This document shows positions 1-11,400 of a DNA stretch of 60,000 bases, piece by piece. Position 1 is the stretch's first letter. Each line of letters opens with the position of its first letter. The stretch is from Acanthaster planci (taxonomy: Eukaryota > Echinodermata > Asteroidea > Valvatida > Acanthasteridae), in NCBI RefSeq assembly GCF_001949145.1, contig NW_019091421.1, forward strand, positions 1,342,206 to 1,402,205, in the 5' to 3' direction. Under the pieces are notes generated by a model. The model saw only the letters and a program-made list of their open reading frames with translations. It was not told the DNA's origin and ran no database searches. The position numbers were made by a program, and so were the translations under genes.

Positions 1-342
1 AGACCCTGTAATACCCACCTGATAAAGTGAAAACCACCATTGGTTTTCATTTAATGAAATGAATACAGTCTCCCCAAGTCCACAATTAAGCCTTAAAATG
101 TTGAGGCAGTTGTGTACATCCATAGGAAATGTTTGATATTTCTATGCAGGAAACCATGGCTTACAGTTGGAGCCTTTTTACAATTGTTTGTGTAAGGGTA
201 ATGCACCTCAATATTGATATCCGAGGGAAAATTTTGCCAAGAGCCCCCATACCTGTCAAATCTGCATTTGTCACTGATAGAAGAGAAAGCTATGCACAGG
301 GCACACAAGAAACCTCATGCATCCACCCTGCTTCTCTCGTAG

Positions 343-474
343 ATCACCAAACTCAAGAACATGACCCCCTTCGAGGAAATGACAGTGGAGGAGATGGAAG
401 AGGCCTTCCCTCACATGGAAGAGCAGAAGAAGAAGTACCCGTGGTGGCCCCACTACCCAGTGTGGGAGGGCTAG
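343..474 (+). CDS. ATP5PD: ATP synthase peripheral stalk subunit d, last coding exon (partial gene)
   Basis: This exon encodes the C-terminal 43 residues of subunit d of the mitochondrial F1Fo ATP synthase, part of the peripheral stalk that holds the F1 head against rotation on the matrix side of the inner membrane. It follows a pyrimidine-rich acceptor ending in cgtag at 338-342 and reads in phase 0 to TAG at 472-474. The translation contains KNMTPFEEMTVEEMEEAFP and ends KKKYPWWPHYPVWEG, matching the conserved subunit d tail (vertebrate form: NLIPFDQMTIEDLNEAFP, then KKKYPYWPHQP). Earlier exons lie left of the window; I see no further subunit d exon in 1-342. The 3' UTR probably ends after one of the AATAAA hexamers at 1314 or 2050. 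Identification is from memory of the family; the exon itself is clear. Confidence 0.9.
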   Translation: MTKLKNMTPFEEMTVEEMEEAFPHMEEQKKKYPWWPHYPVWEG

Positions 475-1313
475 ACCGCCGGTGCTGACACACTCCCTCC
501 CTCCCTCAGGGTCATGGGTTCTAGGCTTCCAGGGGATAGTCAAACAGTGATTTAGTATTTGGTGAAAACAGTGCTTGTCGAGTCCGATAGGAAAGACTGA
601 ATTAATTTGTACAAGTTCCTCTTGAAACATTTCAAAACCTGAGCAGATTGTTCTCGAGGTTGGCTTATTCTGTTCTCATGTGGAAAAACGCAGGAGCACT
701 GTTTCCAGGCAGCATTTACACATGCATGAACTCTTCTGCATTGCAGTCAAGAACGCGTCTCCATCAGCTTTCTAAATGGAACACAAGCATTTGGGGTTTT
801 GTCATTTTAATTTATAAATGCATGCTTTGAGTATTTCACATGATAGCTGTTTACCTTTCAAATTAATATTACACTTTCTCCTAACCATAATCCCTAACTC
901 CGCACATTTCAGGACCAGATCTACACATCTCAGAGATACTTGGTTACAAACTTCACAGTGACAAACTTTTCCCTTTACAGTATATTTGATGGGCATATAT
1001 TTGTTTCCCAGTATGTCAAATTGGTTTTCTCGTCCAGAAATGAGACCCTGTGAGCAGAACCTTTGTTCTTTTATTAGAATTTGAGTGAGTTTCCTCGAGT
1101 GAGTTTTCAGTGATCTCATACAGTGATTTACTAAGACTGCATGTGTGTAACATTGATGGTTCCAAGTTGCGACCTATAAAATAGCCACCAATACCCAAAA
1201 TGGCATGACAAACATAGCGAGTTGCGTGCTGTCCCATGGTGTGACAAACAGGGAGAAAACTTCACAGATGGCATGGGCAGGTCAGTAAAATGGACTTTAT
1301 TTGTATTGGTGTG

Positions 1314-1319
1314 AATAAA
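1314..1319 (+). promoter_or_regulatory. Candidate polyadenylation signal of ATP5PD
   Basis: AATAAA on the plus strand 840 bases after the ATP5PD stop codon is the first canonical hexamer downstream. A second one lies at 2050-2055. Which is used cannot be told from sequence. Confidence 0.4.
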
Positions 1320-2711
1320 GGAGCAATGAAATGTTTGAATTGAAACAATATGTGAAAGCTCTGCTTTTTTTCATTTCATCCAGATATCTGAAGTGTCGGA
1401 TTAGACCAAGACCACTAAAATCATCACAGTTCACTTGCCTTCTTTTAAGGATTGAAACACCTCCTGAAGTGTAACAATTCTAATAGGAACATGCCCTCTG
1501 CAAGAGTAGAATGCATCTTCATAAAGATGTGGCAAACAGACAGGCCACTTATAAGTGACACTGGGGGACAAAATGGCCTCGCATCTAGTACTTGAAGTAA
1601 GCCCTCGGGTTCAGTTCCGACATTTACTGGGCTAATGTTGATTTGCTTTGACAGCACATGAACCAAGTAGTATATTATTGATACCATTGCTCCATGGTAC
1701 AGTAAGGTGAATGCAACTCCACCCACCATTTTGATTGGCCAGACTGGCAGGAAGTAATCGGAGAAAAATCATTTGTTGGTTGGTTTGGCAGTTCAGCTGC
1801 AGCACTACTCACATCAACACTTGAAAGTCGTGAGTTTCCAAAATGTTTACTCTTAACAAATTGTGTACACAAAAATACACCATACTCTGAAATGCACCTC
1901 TTCTTTTTACATTTCTACACCTTTTTTTAATTGACGTGGGCATTTCCCCAAACCATCACTGTACATGTAATGGCAATTCTGTGCTCTCCAGCCACCACAC
2001 TGCAGGCAGTGTTCAAGTGTTTTGGCGAGTCATGTGACAGAATTAGCTCAATAAAACTTTACTTTTTACACAAAGTAAGTTGACAGGTACGATCCTATCA
2101 ACAAAGCAAGAACAGTATCCCTCTATGTCACGAATTTCTAGGTCAAGAAAGTCACCTGTAAACAGCATCTGTAGTTAAGTAATTTTTCATATAAGTACAA
2201 GGAGCATATTTTACATGTATCAAAAGGGCACGATAAAGTGTATCCATCAGAGCAAGCACATTGGTGTATGAACACCCCATATGGTATACATTTCCTCAAG
2301 TAGACAACAATAATTCCTCCTGGCTCAGTACACACGTTGCATCGGTTTGTTTGGTTTTTTCCATGACCTCCAAACTCCCACAAGAGGAAATGGGAGCTGC
2401 TTCAACAAGCTGAGGGTTAGAAGACTTCCCAAGGGCATGCCCAATTGTTGTGTTCCTCATACATCTTGTGATGGAGAAATACGAAAGTCATGGACTAAAA
2501 ATACAAGAATTCTGTGCTCCCTGTGGCAAGTGATTTTCTTTTAATGTACAACATATAGACACAGAACGTTTTGGAACCATTGTGGGAAGGTAGTTGCATC
2601 TACTCTGTACAGGGACTGGCAAGATGGCCTGTCCCATTGCCGACGATATGACAATGAAGCTGCATTGTATTTATAAAGCATGTCCACCAGCACTGGTGCT
2701 TAGTAAACTAT

Positions 2712-2847
2712 GGCCCAGTTTATTTTGCACGGATCCGGATCTCGATCAGTGATCCTAATGCTGGTGCGCTCCATCTATTATGCAAGTTATGGTGTCAGTT
2801 AAATGGATCACTGATCGCAATCTGGATCCATGTGAGTCAACAGGCCC
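2712..2847. mobile_element. GGCCC-ended inverted-repeat element, copy A
   Basis: The stretch starts GGCCCAGTTTATTTTGCACG and ends in ATCCATGTGAGTCAACAGGC plus CC. Reversing the right end gives an arm that runs parallel to the left one through GATCCAGATTGCGATCAGTG, so the arms are about 45 bp with scattered mismatches around a short centre. There is no reading frame, which fits a non-autonomous DNA transposon (MITE). Related copies lie at 41669-41805 and, as a 3' half, at about 37829-37897. I cannot define a target-site duplication. Confidence 0.7.
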
Positions 2848-5432
2848 GTCATGTCATGATCCCTGCTCATCAAGCCCAGACACTTTCTAAAAACCACTTC
2901 AGCTCCCAGGGAGTACAGGGTATCTAGATAAATATGTCACGTGCGCAATGATGTAAGTAAAAGGCATTACTGTGAGAACCAGCACGCCATTCAATTGCAC
3001 TACACTTCCTAGTTCAAAACGACATCACACTTTGGTACAGTGCCTAGCTACTCAACCCTAACATCCCCCTTGCCCTCATTTATGTTCCCAGGTAGAGAGG
3101 GGCCAGTGGGGGGGGGAAACGTGACTTGACCAAGGCCACAATCACATCTGGCCCACCATGCTCTCCAACCCCCACCCTTGTAATCAGAAGTTACCAATAG
3201 TAACCACCAGCCACACGTGATGCACATCACGACCCACGTATTCAAGAGAACTACTTCTCTTTGAGAAAAAAAGCCTTCAATGATCAGTGCTAAAAACTCA
3301 TGGATGGCCCGAATCGATTGCTCGTGCTTGTAAGAGTTTTGATCACCAATAGAATGCACCATGCATGCACATATGCCCTGCATATCTTCATTTCTATGTT
3401 GCACCATAAAGTATAGCATAAACATTGCAGACTTTTCCAAAGTTTTGAAAACCATGTTGACAGGCATTGCTTTCTGCTTGCTTAATTATAAGCAATACAC
3501 GACCACAGCCAGTGCTGTAGTCAAGACTATCCTAAACATCAGACGCAAGACCAGTCATGAGCAAGACACGTGGAGGGTGGGGAACAGGACCATAACTACC
3601 CCCTCCCCAAAAATAAAAGTGAATAGATTTGGTGCTTTTTCCCTTCCCTTCCCTTCTTTCCAAAAGCGTGTAAAAAGCACTAAAATGTATCCTCAACCCT
3701 AAGTAAGGTCATAAAAGGTTGCATGAAAATTTCCAAAACTTTTGGCCACTCCAACATGATTTGCCCCCTCCCCAAAAATTTGGTTCTGGATTTGCCCTCA
3801 GTCACAAGACCAGTTACAAGTAACAGGGTGAAAAATGTCAAAGAAATGCTTTTACTTGAGTTCATTTGAATAGCTTGTGACTTGCGTTCAGACTGGAGAT
3901 CATGCCAGTCTTAATTATGATGGCAAGGAGACCTCGCTTGCTATAGACTTTAAATCATGATGCTGCCATGTTTGTATTGTTCCCTGTAGCCCATTTGGCA
4001 ATAGTAATGCAACTTCACACATATTAATAAAAGGGAACAGTTTATTTGTCCTTCCAGCCTCAGTTTGGTTACATTGCTTTGAAAGGTAGCAAAGTAAGAT
4101 GGCTGCCCCATGACAGAGGTTTACCCTGACAATTCTTCAAGAGTGATGACATAATCTACGTGGTGTTCATGCATTCCTGTTGAGATTTGTTGTTCAATCC
4201 ACCAGTCCACAGGAACGATCAACAGTTCCGATATTCTTTACAGATGACTGACTGCCGTTACACATGCATGCTATGTTAATATCTCCCCCCTACATGTAGG
4301 TTCTACTGTTCTATCAACTCTTGAATTGGAATTTGAAATTTAAAAAAAATAGCTTTTATATTTAATTAGATATCAAGTATGACCACACGCACAAAAGATT
4401 GTACAGCTAACAATTATTGCAGAAATAAAACGTAGTTATTAAAAACACAAGAAAAATAAATATAATTTGAAAAATCTTTACTCCCACAAGTGAGTAAAAG
4501 TGTTTAAATTGTGGCTCGAGGTAAACCATTTCAATTTCAAAACTTCAACTTGGATTAAAAAATCTTTACCTAATTCCATGTCCCACTTAAAAGGTTGAGT
4601 CACTTGTTTAATCACAGTCCCAAGTCCCAACGTAAAAAATCTAATAAAAAAATAAAAGCAATTAAATTAATAAATAACAAAGTGCTACAGTATTTGTTAT
4701 AAAGAAACCCCACAAAATAACAAATCCTTTCAGGAGTACCTTATTTCGTTAAATACATGCACTGACCAAAACAAAACCCCATGAATTAGTTGGTGCATAT
4801 ACAAGATGAAATTACATATGTACAACCATTTTGCATGCTTCAATTAAGGCACAAAACAGTTTGACAATGATAGTTACACAGAAAGTAATTGGGAATGTAC
4901 GTCCGAAGTCCGGATGCCATTAAATTTCTGAGTTTCATCAAGAAAAAAAAAAAGAGAAAACCTTGGCAAATAGTTTCTAATATAGATCATTTTCATTTTC
5001 AGCGCTAATCCTCCTCATACACTGATGTTATGTACGCAAGTAAAGGTATCCCAAGCTCCAAACGAAATGCAGTGACGTGCTACTGGGGTACCTTGAATTC
5101 GTTCCACAGATCCGCAATCCCCTCCAAAAATGAAATCAACCCAAATTTGTGCCAAGAGTTTGACTTTGGACAAGGGACTGCCCAAATTTGCCACTTTTTT
5201 TTTAAAGCCATCCGTTTAGGAACTCTCTTGCGTTTAATGGTTTGATTTTCTAGAAATATACTGATAACTGCTGACGAAGTGAACACCTCTTTTGCTGAAG
5301 CCACTTTGAACACCTTCTCACACCTAATTGCCTGCGATGTTTTCCAATACTTCTGCAGAATTTCAGTGGGTGTTAGGGGGATGATAATTGTTGACTAGAT
5401 TGCACTGTGTCTGGTGTCTTCCTCTGCCTCGC

Positions 5433-8400
5433 TCAGGAATTGACAAGGTCTTCGATCTATGAGGGAATAATATTGGGGGGAACAGTCCAGAAAGGTCAAG
5501 TGAAAGGAATGTCAACCACACGAGTGTGGCACTGTGCCAACCTTATCCAAAGTGGGATCAGGAACTATACCTGCTATTAACCCTCACACTCCTCAGTCCT
5601 TCAACAGGTGAAGGATTGAGGAGGGTTAGGGTTAATGGCACCCCCCCTCCTTTGTTTCTCAAATCTAACCTGTTGCCTGTACATTTCCTTGACGTCCTGC
5701 AGGTCCAGTTTGAGCTCTTGCACCTCCTCCGCTTTCTCACCGTACATCTGCAGGACGGCATTGTAACGAGTCTCGGTCTCCTGTGGATTGCCACATTGAA
5801 ACGGGTGATTTCAGAGAATCGACTGTTTCAAAGAATCATTGGATTTATAACCTCATTTCGTGCTGAATCCGTCTGGGTTTGGTGCACTTGGTAGGGTCAT
5901 GTTTGAATTGGGCTTCCAGAGCAATGACTATGTCTACTGTCAGTGCATCTCTGCGTTTTTCCAATGTGGCAAAGACCTGCACCATGTTCCAGACAGCAGA
6001 TTTGAAAGTAGCCTTAGATCAAATTTCACAAAGCTGTTGAGCACAGAAAGCTGCTAAGCGCAGAAAATATTCACTTGGCAAATCCTCATATATTCAACAT
6101 ATATTTAAAGTAGACAGGGGAATTGGAACGTTAAGATCACAAGTAACTAATCCATTAAATCTAAGCCACTGTCACAAGTGTGGGTGTTTTTACAGTGAGA
6201 GGGCAGTGTGCTAACTTTACTCTCCGTGAATCAACCACAGACCACAAGTGTGGGTGTTTTTACAGTGAGAGGGCAGTGTGGTAACTTTATTCTCCGTGAT
6301 TCAACCACAGACCACAAGTGTGGGTGTTTTTACAGTGAGAGGGCAGCATGCTAACTTTACTCTCAACCACAGACGGCCGCTGATAGACTCACAATGAGCT
6401 TCCTCTTGTACTCCGGCACCAGCCTGGCCTGCTCGTCCAGAGTCTCGTTCTGGTTGGACAGCTTGACAATCTCTTCGGCCATGGAGGCGCGGGTGCGCTC
6501 CAGCTGGACGATTTCCCCCTGCAAACAGTGTCAGAGGATGTTTCTGTATGGCTCTGGCCAGAGGGTAATCCCACAACAAGATCTTTGACAACTGTGCAAC
6601 ACCCCAGACTGGACACTACAACATGCTTCCGCACAAGTAACATTTCATGTTGGCCAGCCTGAACAGTCACCATGCAAAATTACAGCCAGCGAAGAATGCA
6701 GTATTTCTGGAGTGCTTTCAGGCTAGGATGTGATCCCTTCTCATTGGTTTACAAACCAGGGTTTATGTTTCTGACAATTTCTGAATTACACGTCTTCTCA
6801 ACTGATCCCTACTGTGGTCCAGGTGTATTTCTAACTCACTTTATGAAACCAGCGCTCCAGATTCATTCTCCGGTGCAGTGTGGTCTGGGTCCCTATCTCA
6901 CATGCAAATGAATGCACTAACCTCCAACATCAGTCAGAGCCTGATTTTTTTCATTTTCATTAGCGGCCAAAGTCAGATCTGAAGCCTGAGTCAAAGGAAG
7001 ACGGGGACGGTGTCTTACCTGCAGCTGTGCTATCTCTCCCTCTCTCTGTTTTAGCTGTGACTGCAGGCCCTCAATGACCGATGAAACAGACCCTCCTGCT
7101 ATGCTGTCATACAGAGACCCAGAGGTCGACCAGGACATGGTCCGCTCCAAAATGTCAACCTGTTTGAAAGAGGAGGACCGACTCGTTAGCTTTTCTTCTA
7201 AGAAAGCTGCAAAAATGTTCTTCAAGTCCAGGTGCAACAAACTGCAAGTTCTTTCGTGAAAGTTTTACAAATGACACGAAATTGAAATATTTGTGTATTT
7301 TTAATGTAACAATATTCCACGTTTGGAAGGAAACGTTATACCAACATTTTCATTTCCCTGCTGTTTTTACTGGTTTTTAGTAGCTCGGGCCACTCCATCA
7401 TTAGTTTCATTATCGCTTAACATCTAGACAAACAATTTTGTCTGTAGAAAGCACCACCATGTATCATCTCTAGACAAGCAATTGAGAACAGCAGCTGGAC
7501 AGACACAAAAAAGAGAGAGAGATTCTCCCTGACCTGTGTTGGGGTGTGGAATGGACCAGGAGTGCTCGGCAGATTGTGAACGGGGGTGCTGGCTCCAGAG
7601 CGGTTGCCATGGGAACTGTTGCTATCCTCCGCCTGCTGCGTCAACCTTCGCTCCTGAAGGGCAAAAAGAAACACATGAGTACACATCGATTGATCAGCAA
7701 CGGTATTCACACGGCAAGTCTGATGCTACTGGAACATTTGGACAGACTTTTAACCCTTTCCCAAAATCCATCTGCTCTCTCCCTCCCACCCCCGGGTCCA
7801 GCCCAACCAGCCTGACCTTCTCGTTCAGGGCCTCCTGGGCCAACAGCAGCTTGCGGCGTTCCGCCTCTACTCTCATCTTCTCCACCTCCAGCTGTTTCTC
7901 CAAGTGTGCCTTCTCCCTCTGGGCTTCCTCTAAGGCTCTAGTGTAGGTGCTCAGCTGGGCCTCTGTGCGCGCTGTGTCTCTGCGAACATTTTAAGAAAGG
8001 AGAGGAAACAAGAATCGACCACTGGATCAATTAATCAGGGGCAGGAAGCTCGCTGGGCAACAAAAAATGTTTAACATTTGCTGAAGTAGACACAAATCCA
8101 TTTCTGGAACCCTGTTTCTGCAAACTGAAATTTCACTGTACCTAACTTTTGAGGAAAATCAAAGTTGTCTTTCTGTACGTAAGAAAAAGATGGCCCTGTG
8201 TAGCTTCCTCAATGCAGCCTATGAAAGACACATTGGTTATGTCACTGGTCATGGGGGCAAGTAATGATTAGCTTTGGACAAGAATTTTCAGTGGAATGAG
8301 TACAAGTATCTGTAGGCCTGTGAGCATGGGCACAAAGCAAAAGTTGCACTCAAAAGTTTGGTATTTTGACTATCAAGATGGTAATTATGCACCACATCCA

Positions 8401-11400
8401 CAAGGTTCAAAAGCTGGCAGACAACAGGTGTTACTTATACGCCGACAGCCATTTGTTTGAAACATCATTGCCATTCTGAGTCTTTCCTCCCTTCCTGTTT
8501 CCTGCCTGATTATTCCAGCCCTGCCTACCTCTCCTTCCCTTCCTCCAATGCTTCCACTTTGGCCCGCTCCATCTCCAGGCCGGCCTGCAGGCGCGACTTG
8601 TCCTGCCGCAGCAGGGCCAGCTGGGACTCCAGAGAGGACAGCTTGGACTCGGCCACCAGGGCACACTCCGTAGCACTGCGCTCCTTCTCGGTGGCCGAGG
8701 CGAGCTGGGCTTGGCTCTCGGCCAGCCGCTCCGTCAGGCTACGCTCCACCTGCTCCCAGTTACCTGACTGGGCGTTAAAGGTGGTGTTCAGGTTTTCGAT
8801 TTGGCGCAGCAGTGGACGAGTTGCTGTGCAATCAAAACAAAATCAGATGCTTTTAAATGTTCCCTTTCTAACAAAAATATCCTCCTCAGTAATAAATCAC
8901 TCACATTTTTGAAGATAAATCACTCACATTTTGAAGCTAAAAATGTATTTCATTTTCAAAATGTAATGGCTTTAACAACTCTCCTTATTTTCCCTAACAG
9001 TCTACTAATATTTGACTTGCATGTGGATTATCACATGCATGCCTAATAAACAGCAAAAATAACAACTGGCAAATGATGGAACAAGCCAGTATGAACTCAG
9101 CTCTTGATCATGAATATCCATGAGGTATGATAATAGTACATCTTTGATTTGTATACCGGCGCTGACGCTCTGGCTGAGTTCCTGGTTACGTGCCTCAGCC
9201 TCCTGCAGCCTCATCTGCAGGTCCGATATCTCCTGCCTCAGGTGACCCTCCTTGCGGGCATGTTGCTGCTCCTGTCTGCTCAACGACATCTGCAGATCGC
9301 TCACCTGGGTGGGCAGAAGAGGAAACCCCTGGTCAGGGCTATACTCGGCAAGTTTAAATACCGTGCAATATCAGCGAAAAACCAGTCTCAGGAGTCTCAA
9401 GTCAACACTCTGACTTTCTGTGGTTGCTGAGCCTGTATTTTTGTGCTAAGCAAATTGATGTGCTTTGCTGCTCCTCAAGACTGGATCCAGGCTTATCTAG
9501 TACAGCACCCTCTGGTGCTACTGCATGGTACCAGCAGTGCGAAACTGTGGTATTCAGATGCTTGGTGGTACCGACACTTTCCAACACTGAAAGTGCAGCA
9601 GCAGCACCAAAATACACATGACCTGGCACAAGCTTGGGGTAATATGAGGCACTGAGATCCTTGCAGTGAAGTGAAAGAGATGTGTTATGACTGCATTAGT
9701 CTACATGTCCTAGTCGACACTGCTTTGAGAGGACTAAAATGTTGGATCGGATTGTGGGGGACTTCCGTGGGTTCAACAGGTGTGTAGTCTACACAAGAAT
9801 GTGCGTGTAAACCTTGAGTGTTCCATGCATGAAGGTTTAGGTAAGCGACCAAGTGGACAGCTTTGACCAACTCCTGCACAGGAACGTGCATCAAACATAA
9901 GCTGCTTCTGCTGGTGAAATAAGGAGGCAGACTTCAATAATATTCAAGAACTTCAAGTCTGAGGCTCATTCTCTGAGAAACTAGTGAGGAGCTCAGCAAC
10001 TGAGTTGGGATTTGGCTCCAAGTCAAGAGGGACACAACTCCAGACAGATGGAGAGGCAGCGCCGAGCACTTGTTCACCTGCAGCAGTAAGGACTCATGCT
10101 CTCTGCGCGCCTCCTGCTGGCTGCGCTCCAGGGCTAGCCTCAGCTCCTCCTTGGCGTTCATTTCAGCGCTCAGCTGAGTCTCTTGCACCTGGCTGTCCTT
10201 GGTGGCGATGTTTTTGTGCAACTCAGCCAGGTCTCTGCAAGGAAGGCACAAAGCAAGGTGTTAAATTGACTGTACAGACTTGGGTAAGATCTCTCATTAT
10301 ATACTTAAAAAGAACCTCGAGAAAAACAAACACTTACCAATAGTGAGAAAACCTTTAATGGTTAAGAGAGGACTTAATCTTTGAAAATTTAAAAAGGTTT
10401 ACCTCTGTATATGAGTGATTCTCAAAAGGCTGGTCTCTTTATTTCAAAAGATTTGAGAGAAAAACTATTTTGACCTTAAGTTGGGTTGGGGTAGGTAGAG
10501 GGTAGGGTGTGACTTTCCGTGTTGACACTGCATAAAGTTTAGAGTTAAATCTACTAAACAAAGAAAACCACAAGAAGTATTTTGCCAGTTTTGGGTCAGT
10601 TCACCTGAGCAGTCACCAATCCTGCACCTTCAGTGTTTTTTGGTTTTTTTTGCATAGCCATGGGATTACAATTAATGGGCCAAGGTTAAAAGTGATGACT
10701 GACTTGTAAGAAGCATCCAGCGCTGCCTGGGTGCTTCGAGTCTTCTCCGTGGAGTCCTCTAGCTCAATGCGCAGGTTGCTGATCTCTTTCTCCTGGCGCT
10801 CCACCGCGCTGTTCATCTTCTTGATGATATCTGGGCAGGGTCAAGGGGACACAGTGTCAACTCGGTTGGCGACAGTCCACAGCCCCTTGGGCTATTTGGC
10901 ATTACCTGTGTGCTCCCATGGAACTTTGAATGGATCCTGGAAACCATTATCTGAGTGACCTTGCAAAGTTCTCTAATCAAATGACAACTGCTGCTTCTTG
11001 ACCACACTCTAACCCTCCTATGCTGAAGTCACTCTTTGGGTCACTTGGTAAACGGCTCAAAGAAGCACAGCTGTGTCGTGTTGAGAGTGACTGTGGGCAC
11101 TTGTGCACATTTGTGCTGTAAAACCGAAGGAGGGTTCTAAACATCCAACATAACAATCAAAACGATACACTTATATGGCACTTTATATGCTGGGCCGTGA
11201 AGTGCTTCACAAAGAGAAGCTGGATACACACTGAACATAGTAAAGCCCCTGCCATTAAATGCTACACCGGAGGACACTTCAAGCAGGTTGGTAAAACCAT
11301 GAACACAAACCCCCTAATATCTACGCATAGGTTAGATTGCGTACACCTCCAAAATGCTGCAGATAAATTCATCTTGTCAGGACACCCAACGTATTATACA

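Larger units (their letters stand above)
475..5432. other. Convergent 3' intergenic region (ATP5PD / TMF1 3' UTRs)
   Basis: No convincing coding exon is visible here. The stretch should hold the 3' UTR of ATP5PD (+) and of TMF1 (-). Polyadenylation hexamers occur on the plus strand at 1314-1319, 2050-2055 and 4026-4031, and on the minus strand (TTTATT on plus) at 4041-4046. It also contains one GGCCC-ended inverted-repeat element (2712-2847), C/G-rich simple stretches near 3100 and 3600, and fragments of a dispersed repeat near 3755-3800. A Cys-rich minus-strand reading frame at 2138-2383 has no recognisable domain. Confidence 0.6.

Noticed and set aside
271-630. 119-aa minus-strand frame over the ATP5PD exon
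   Set aside because: Antisense shadow of a clearly conserved exon.
2138-2383. Cys-rich 81-aa minus-strand reading frame
   Set aside because: No recognisable domain or splice context, and it lies in the presumed TMF1 3' region. The cysteine spacing fits no zinc-finger pattern I know.
3048-3467. 139-aa minus-strand frame
   Set aside because: Low-complexity edges, no homology that I recognise, no exon signals; likely chance.
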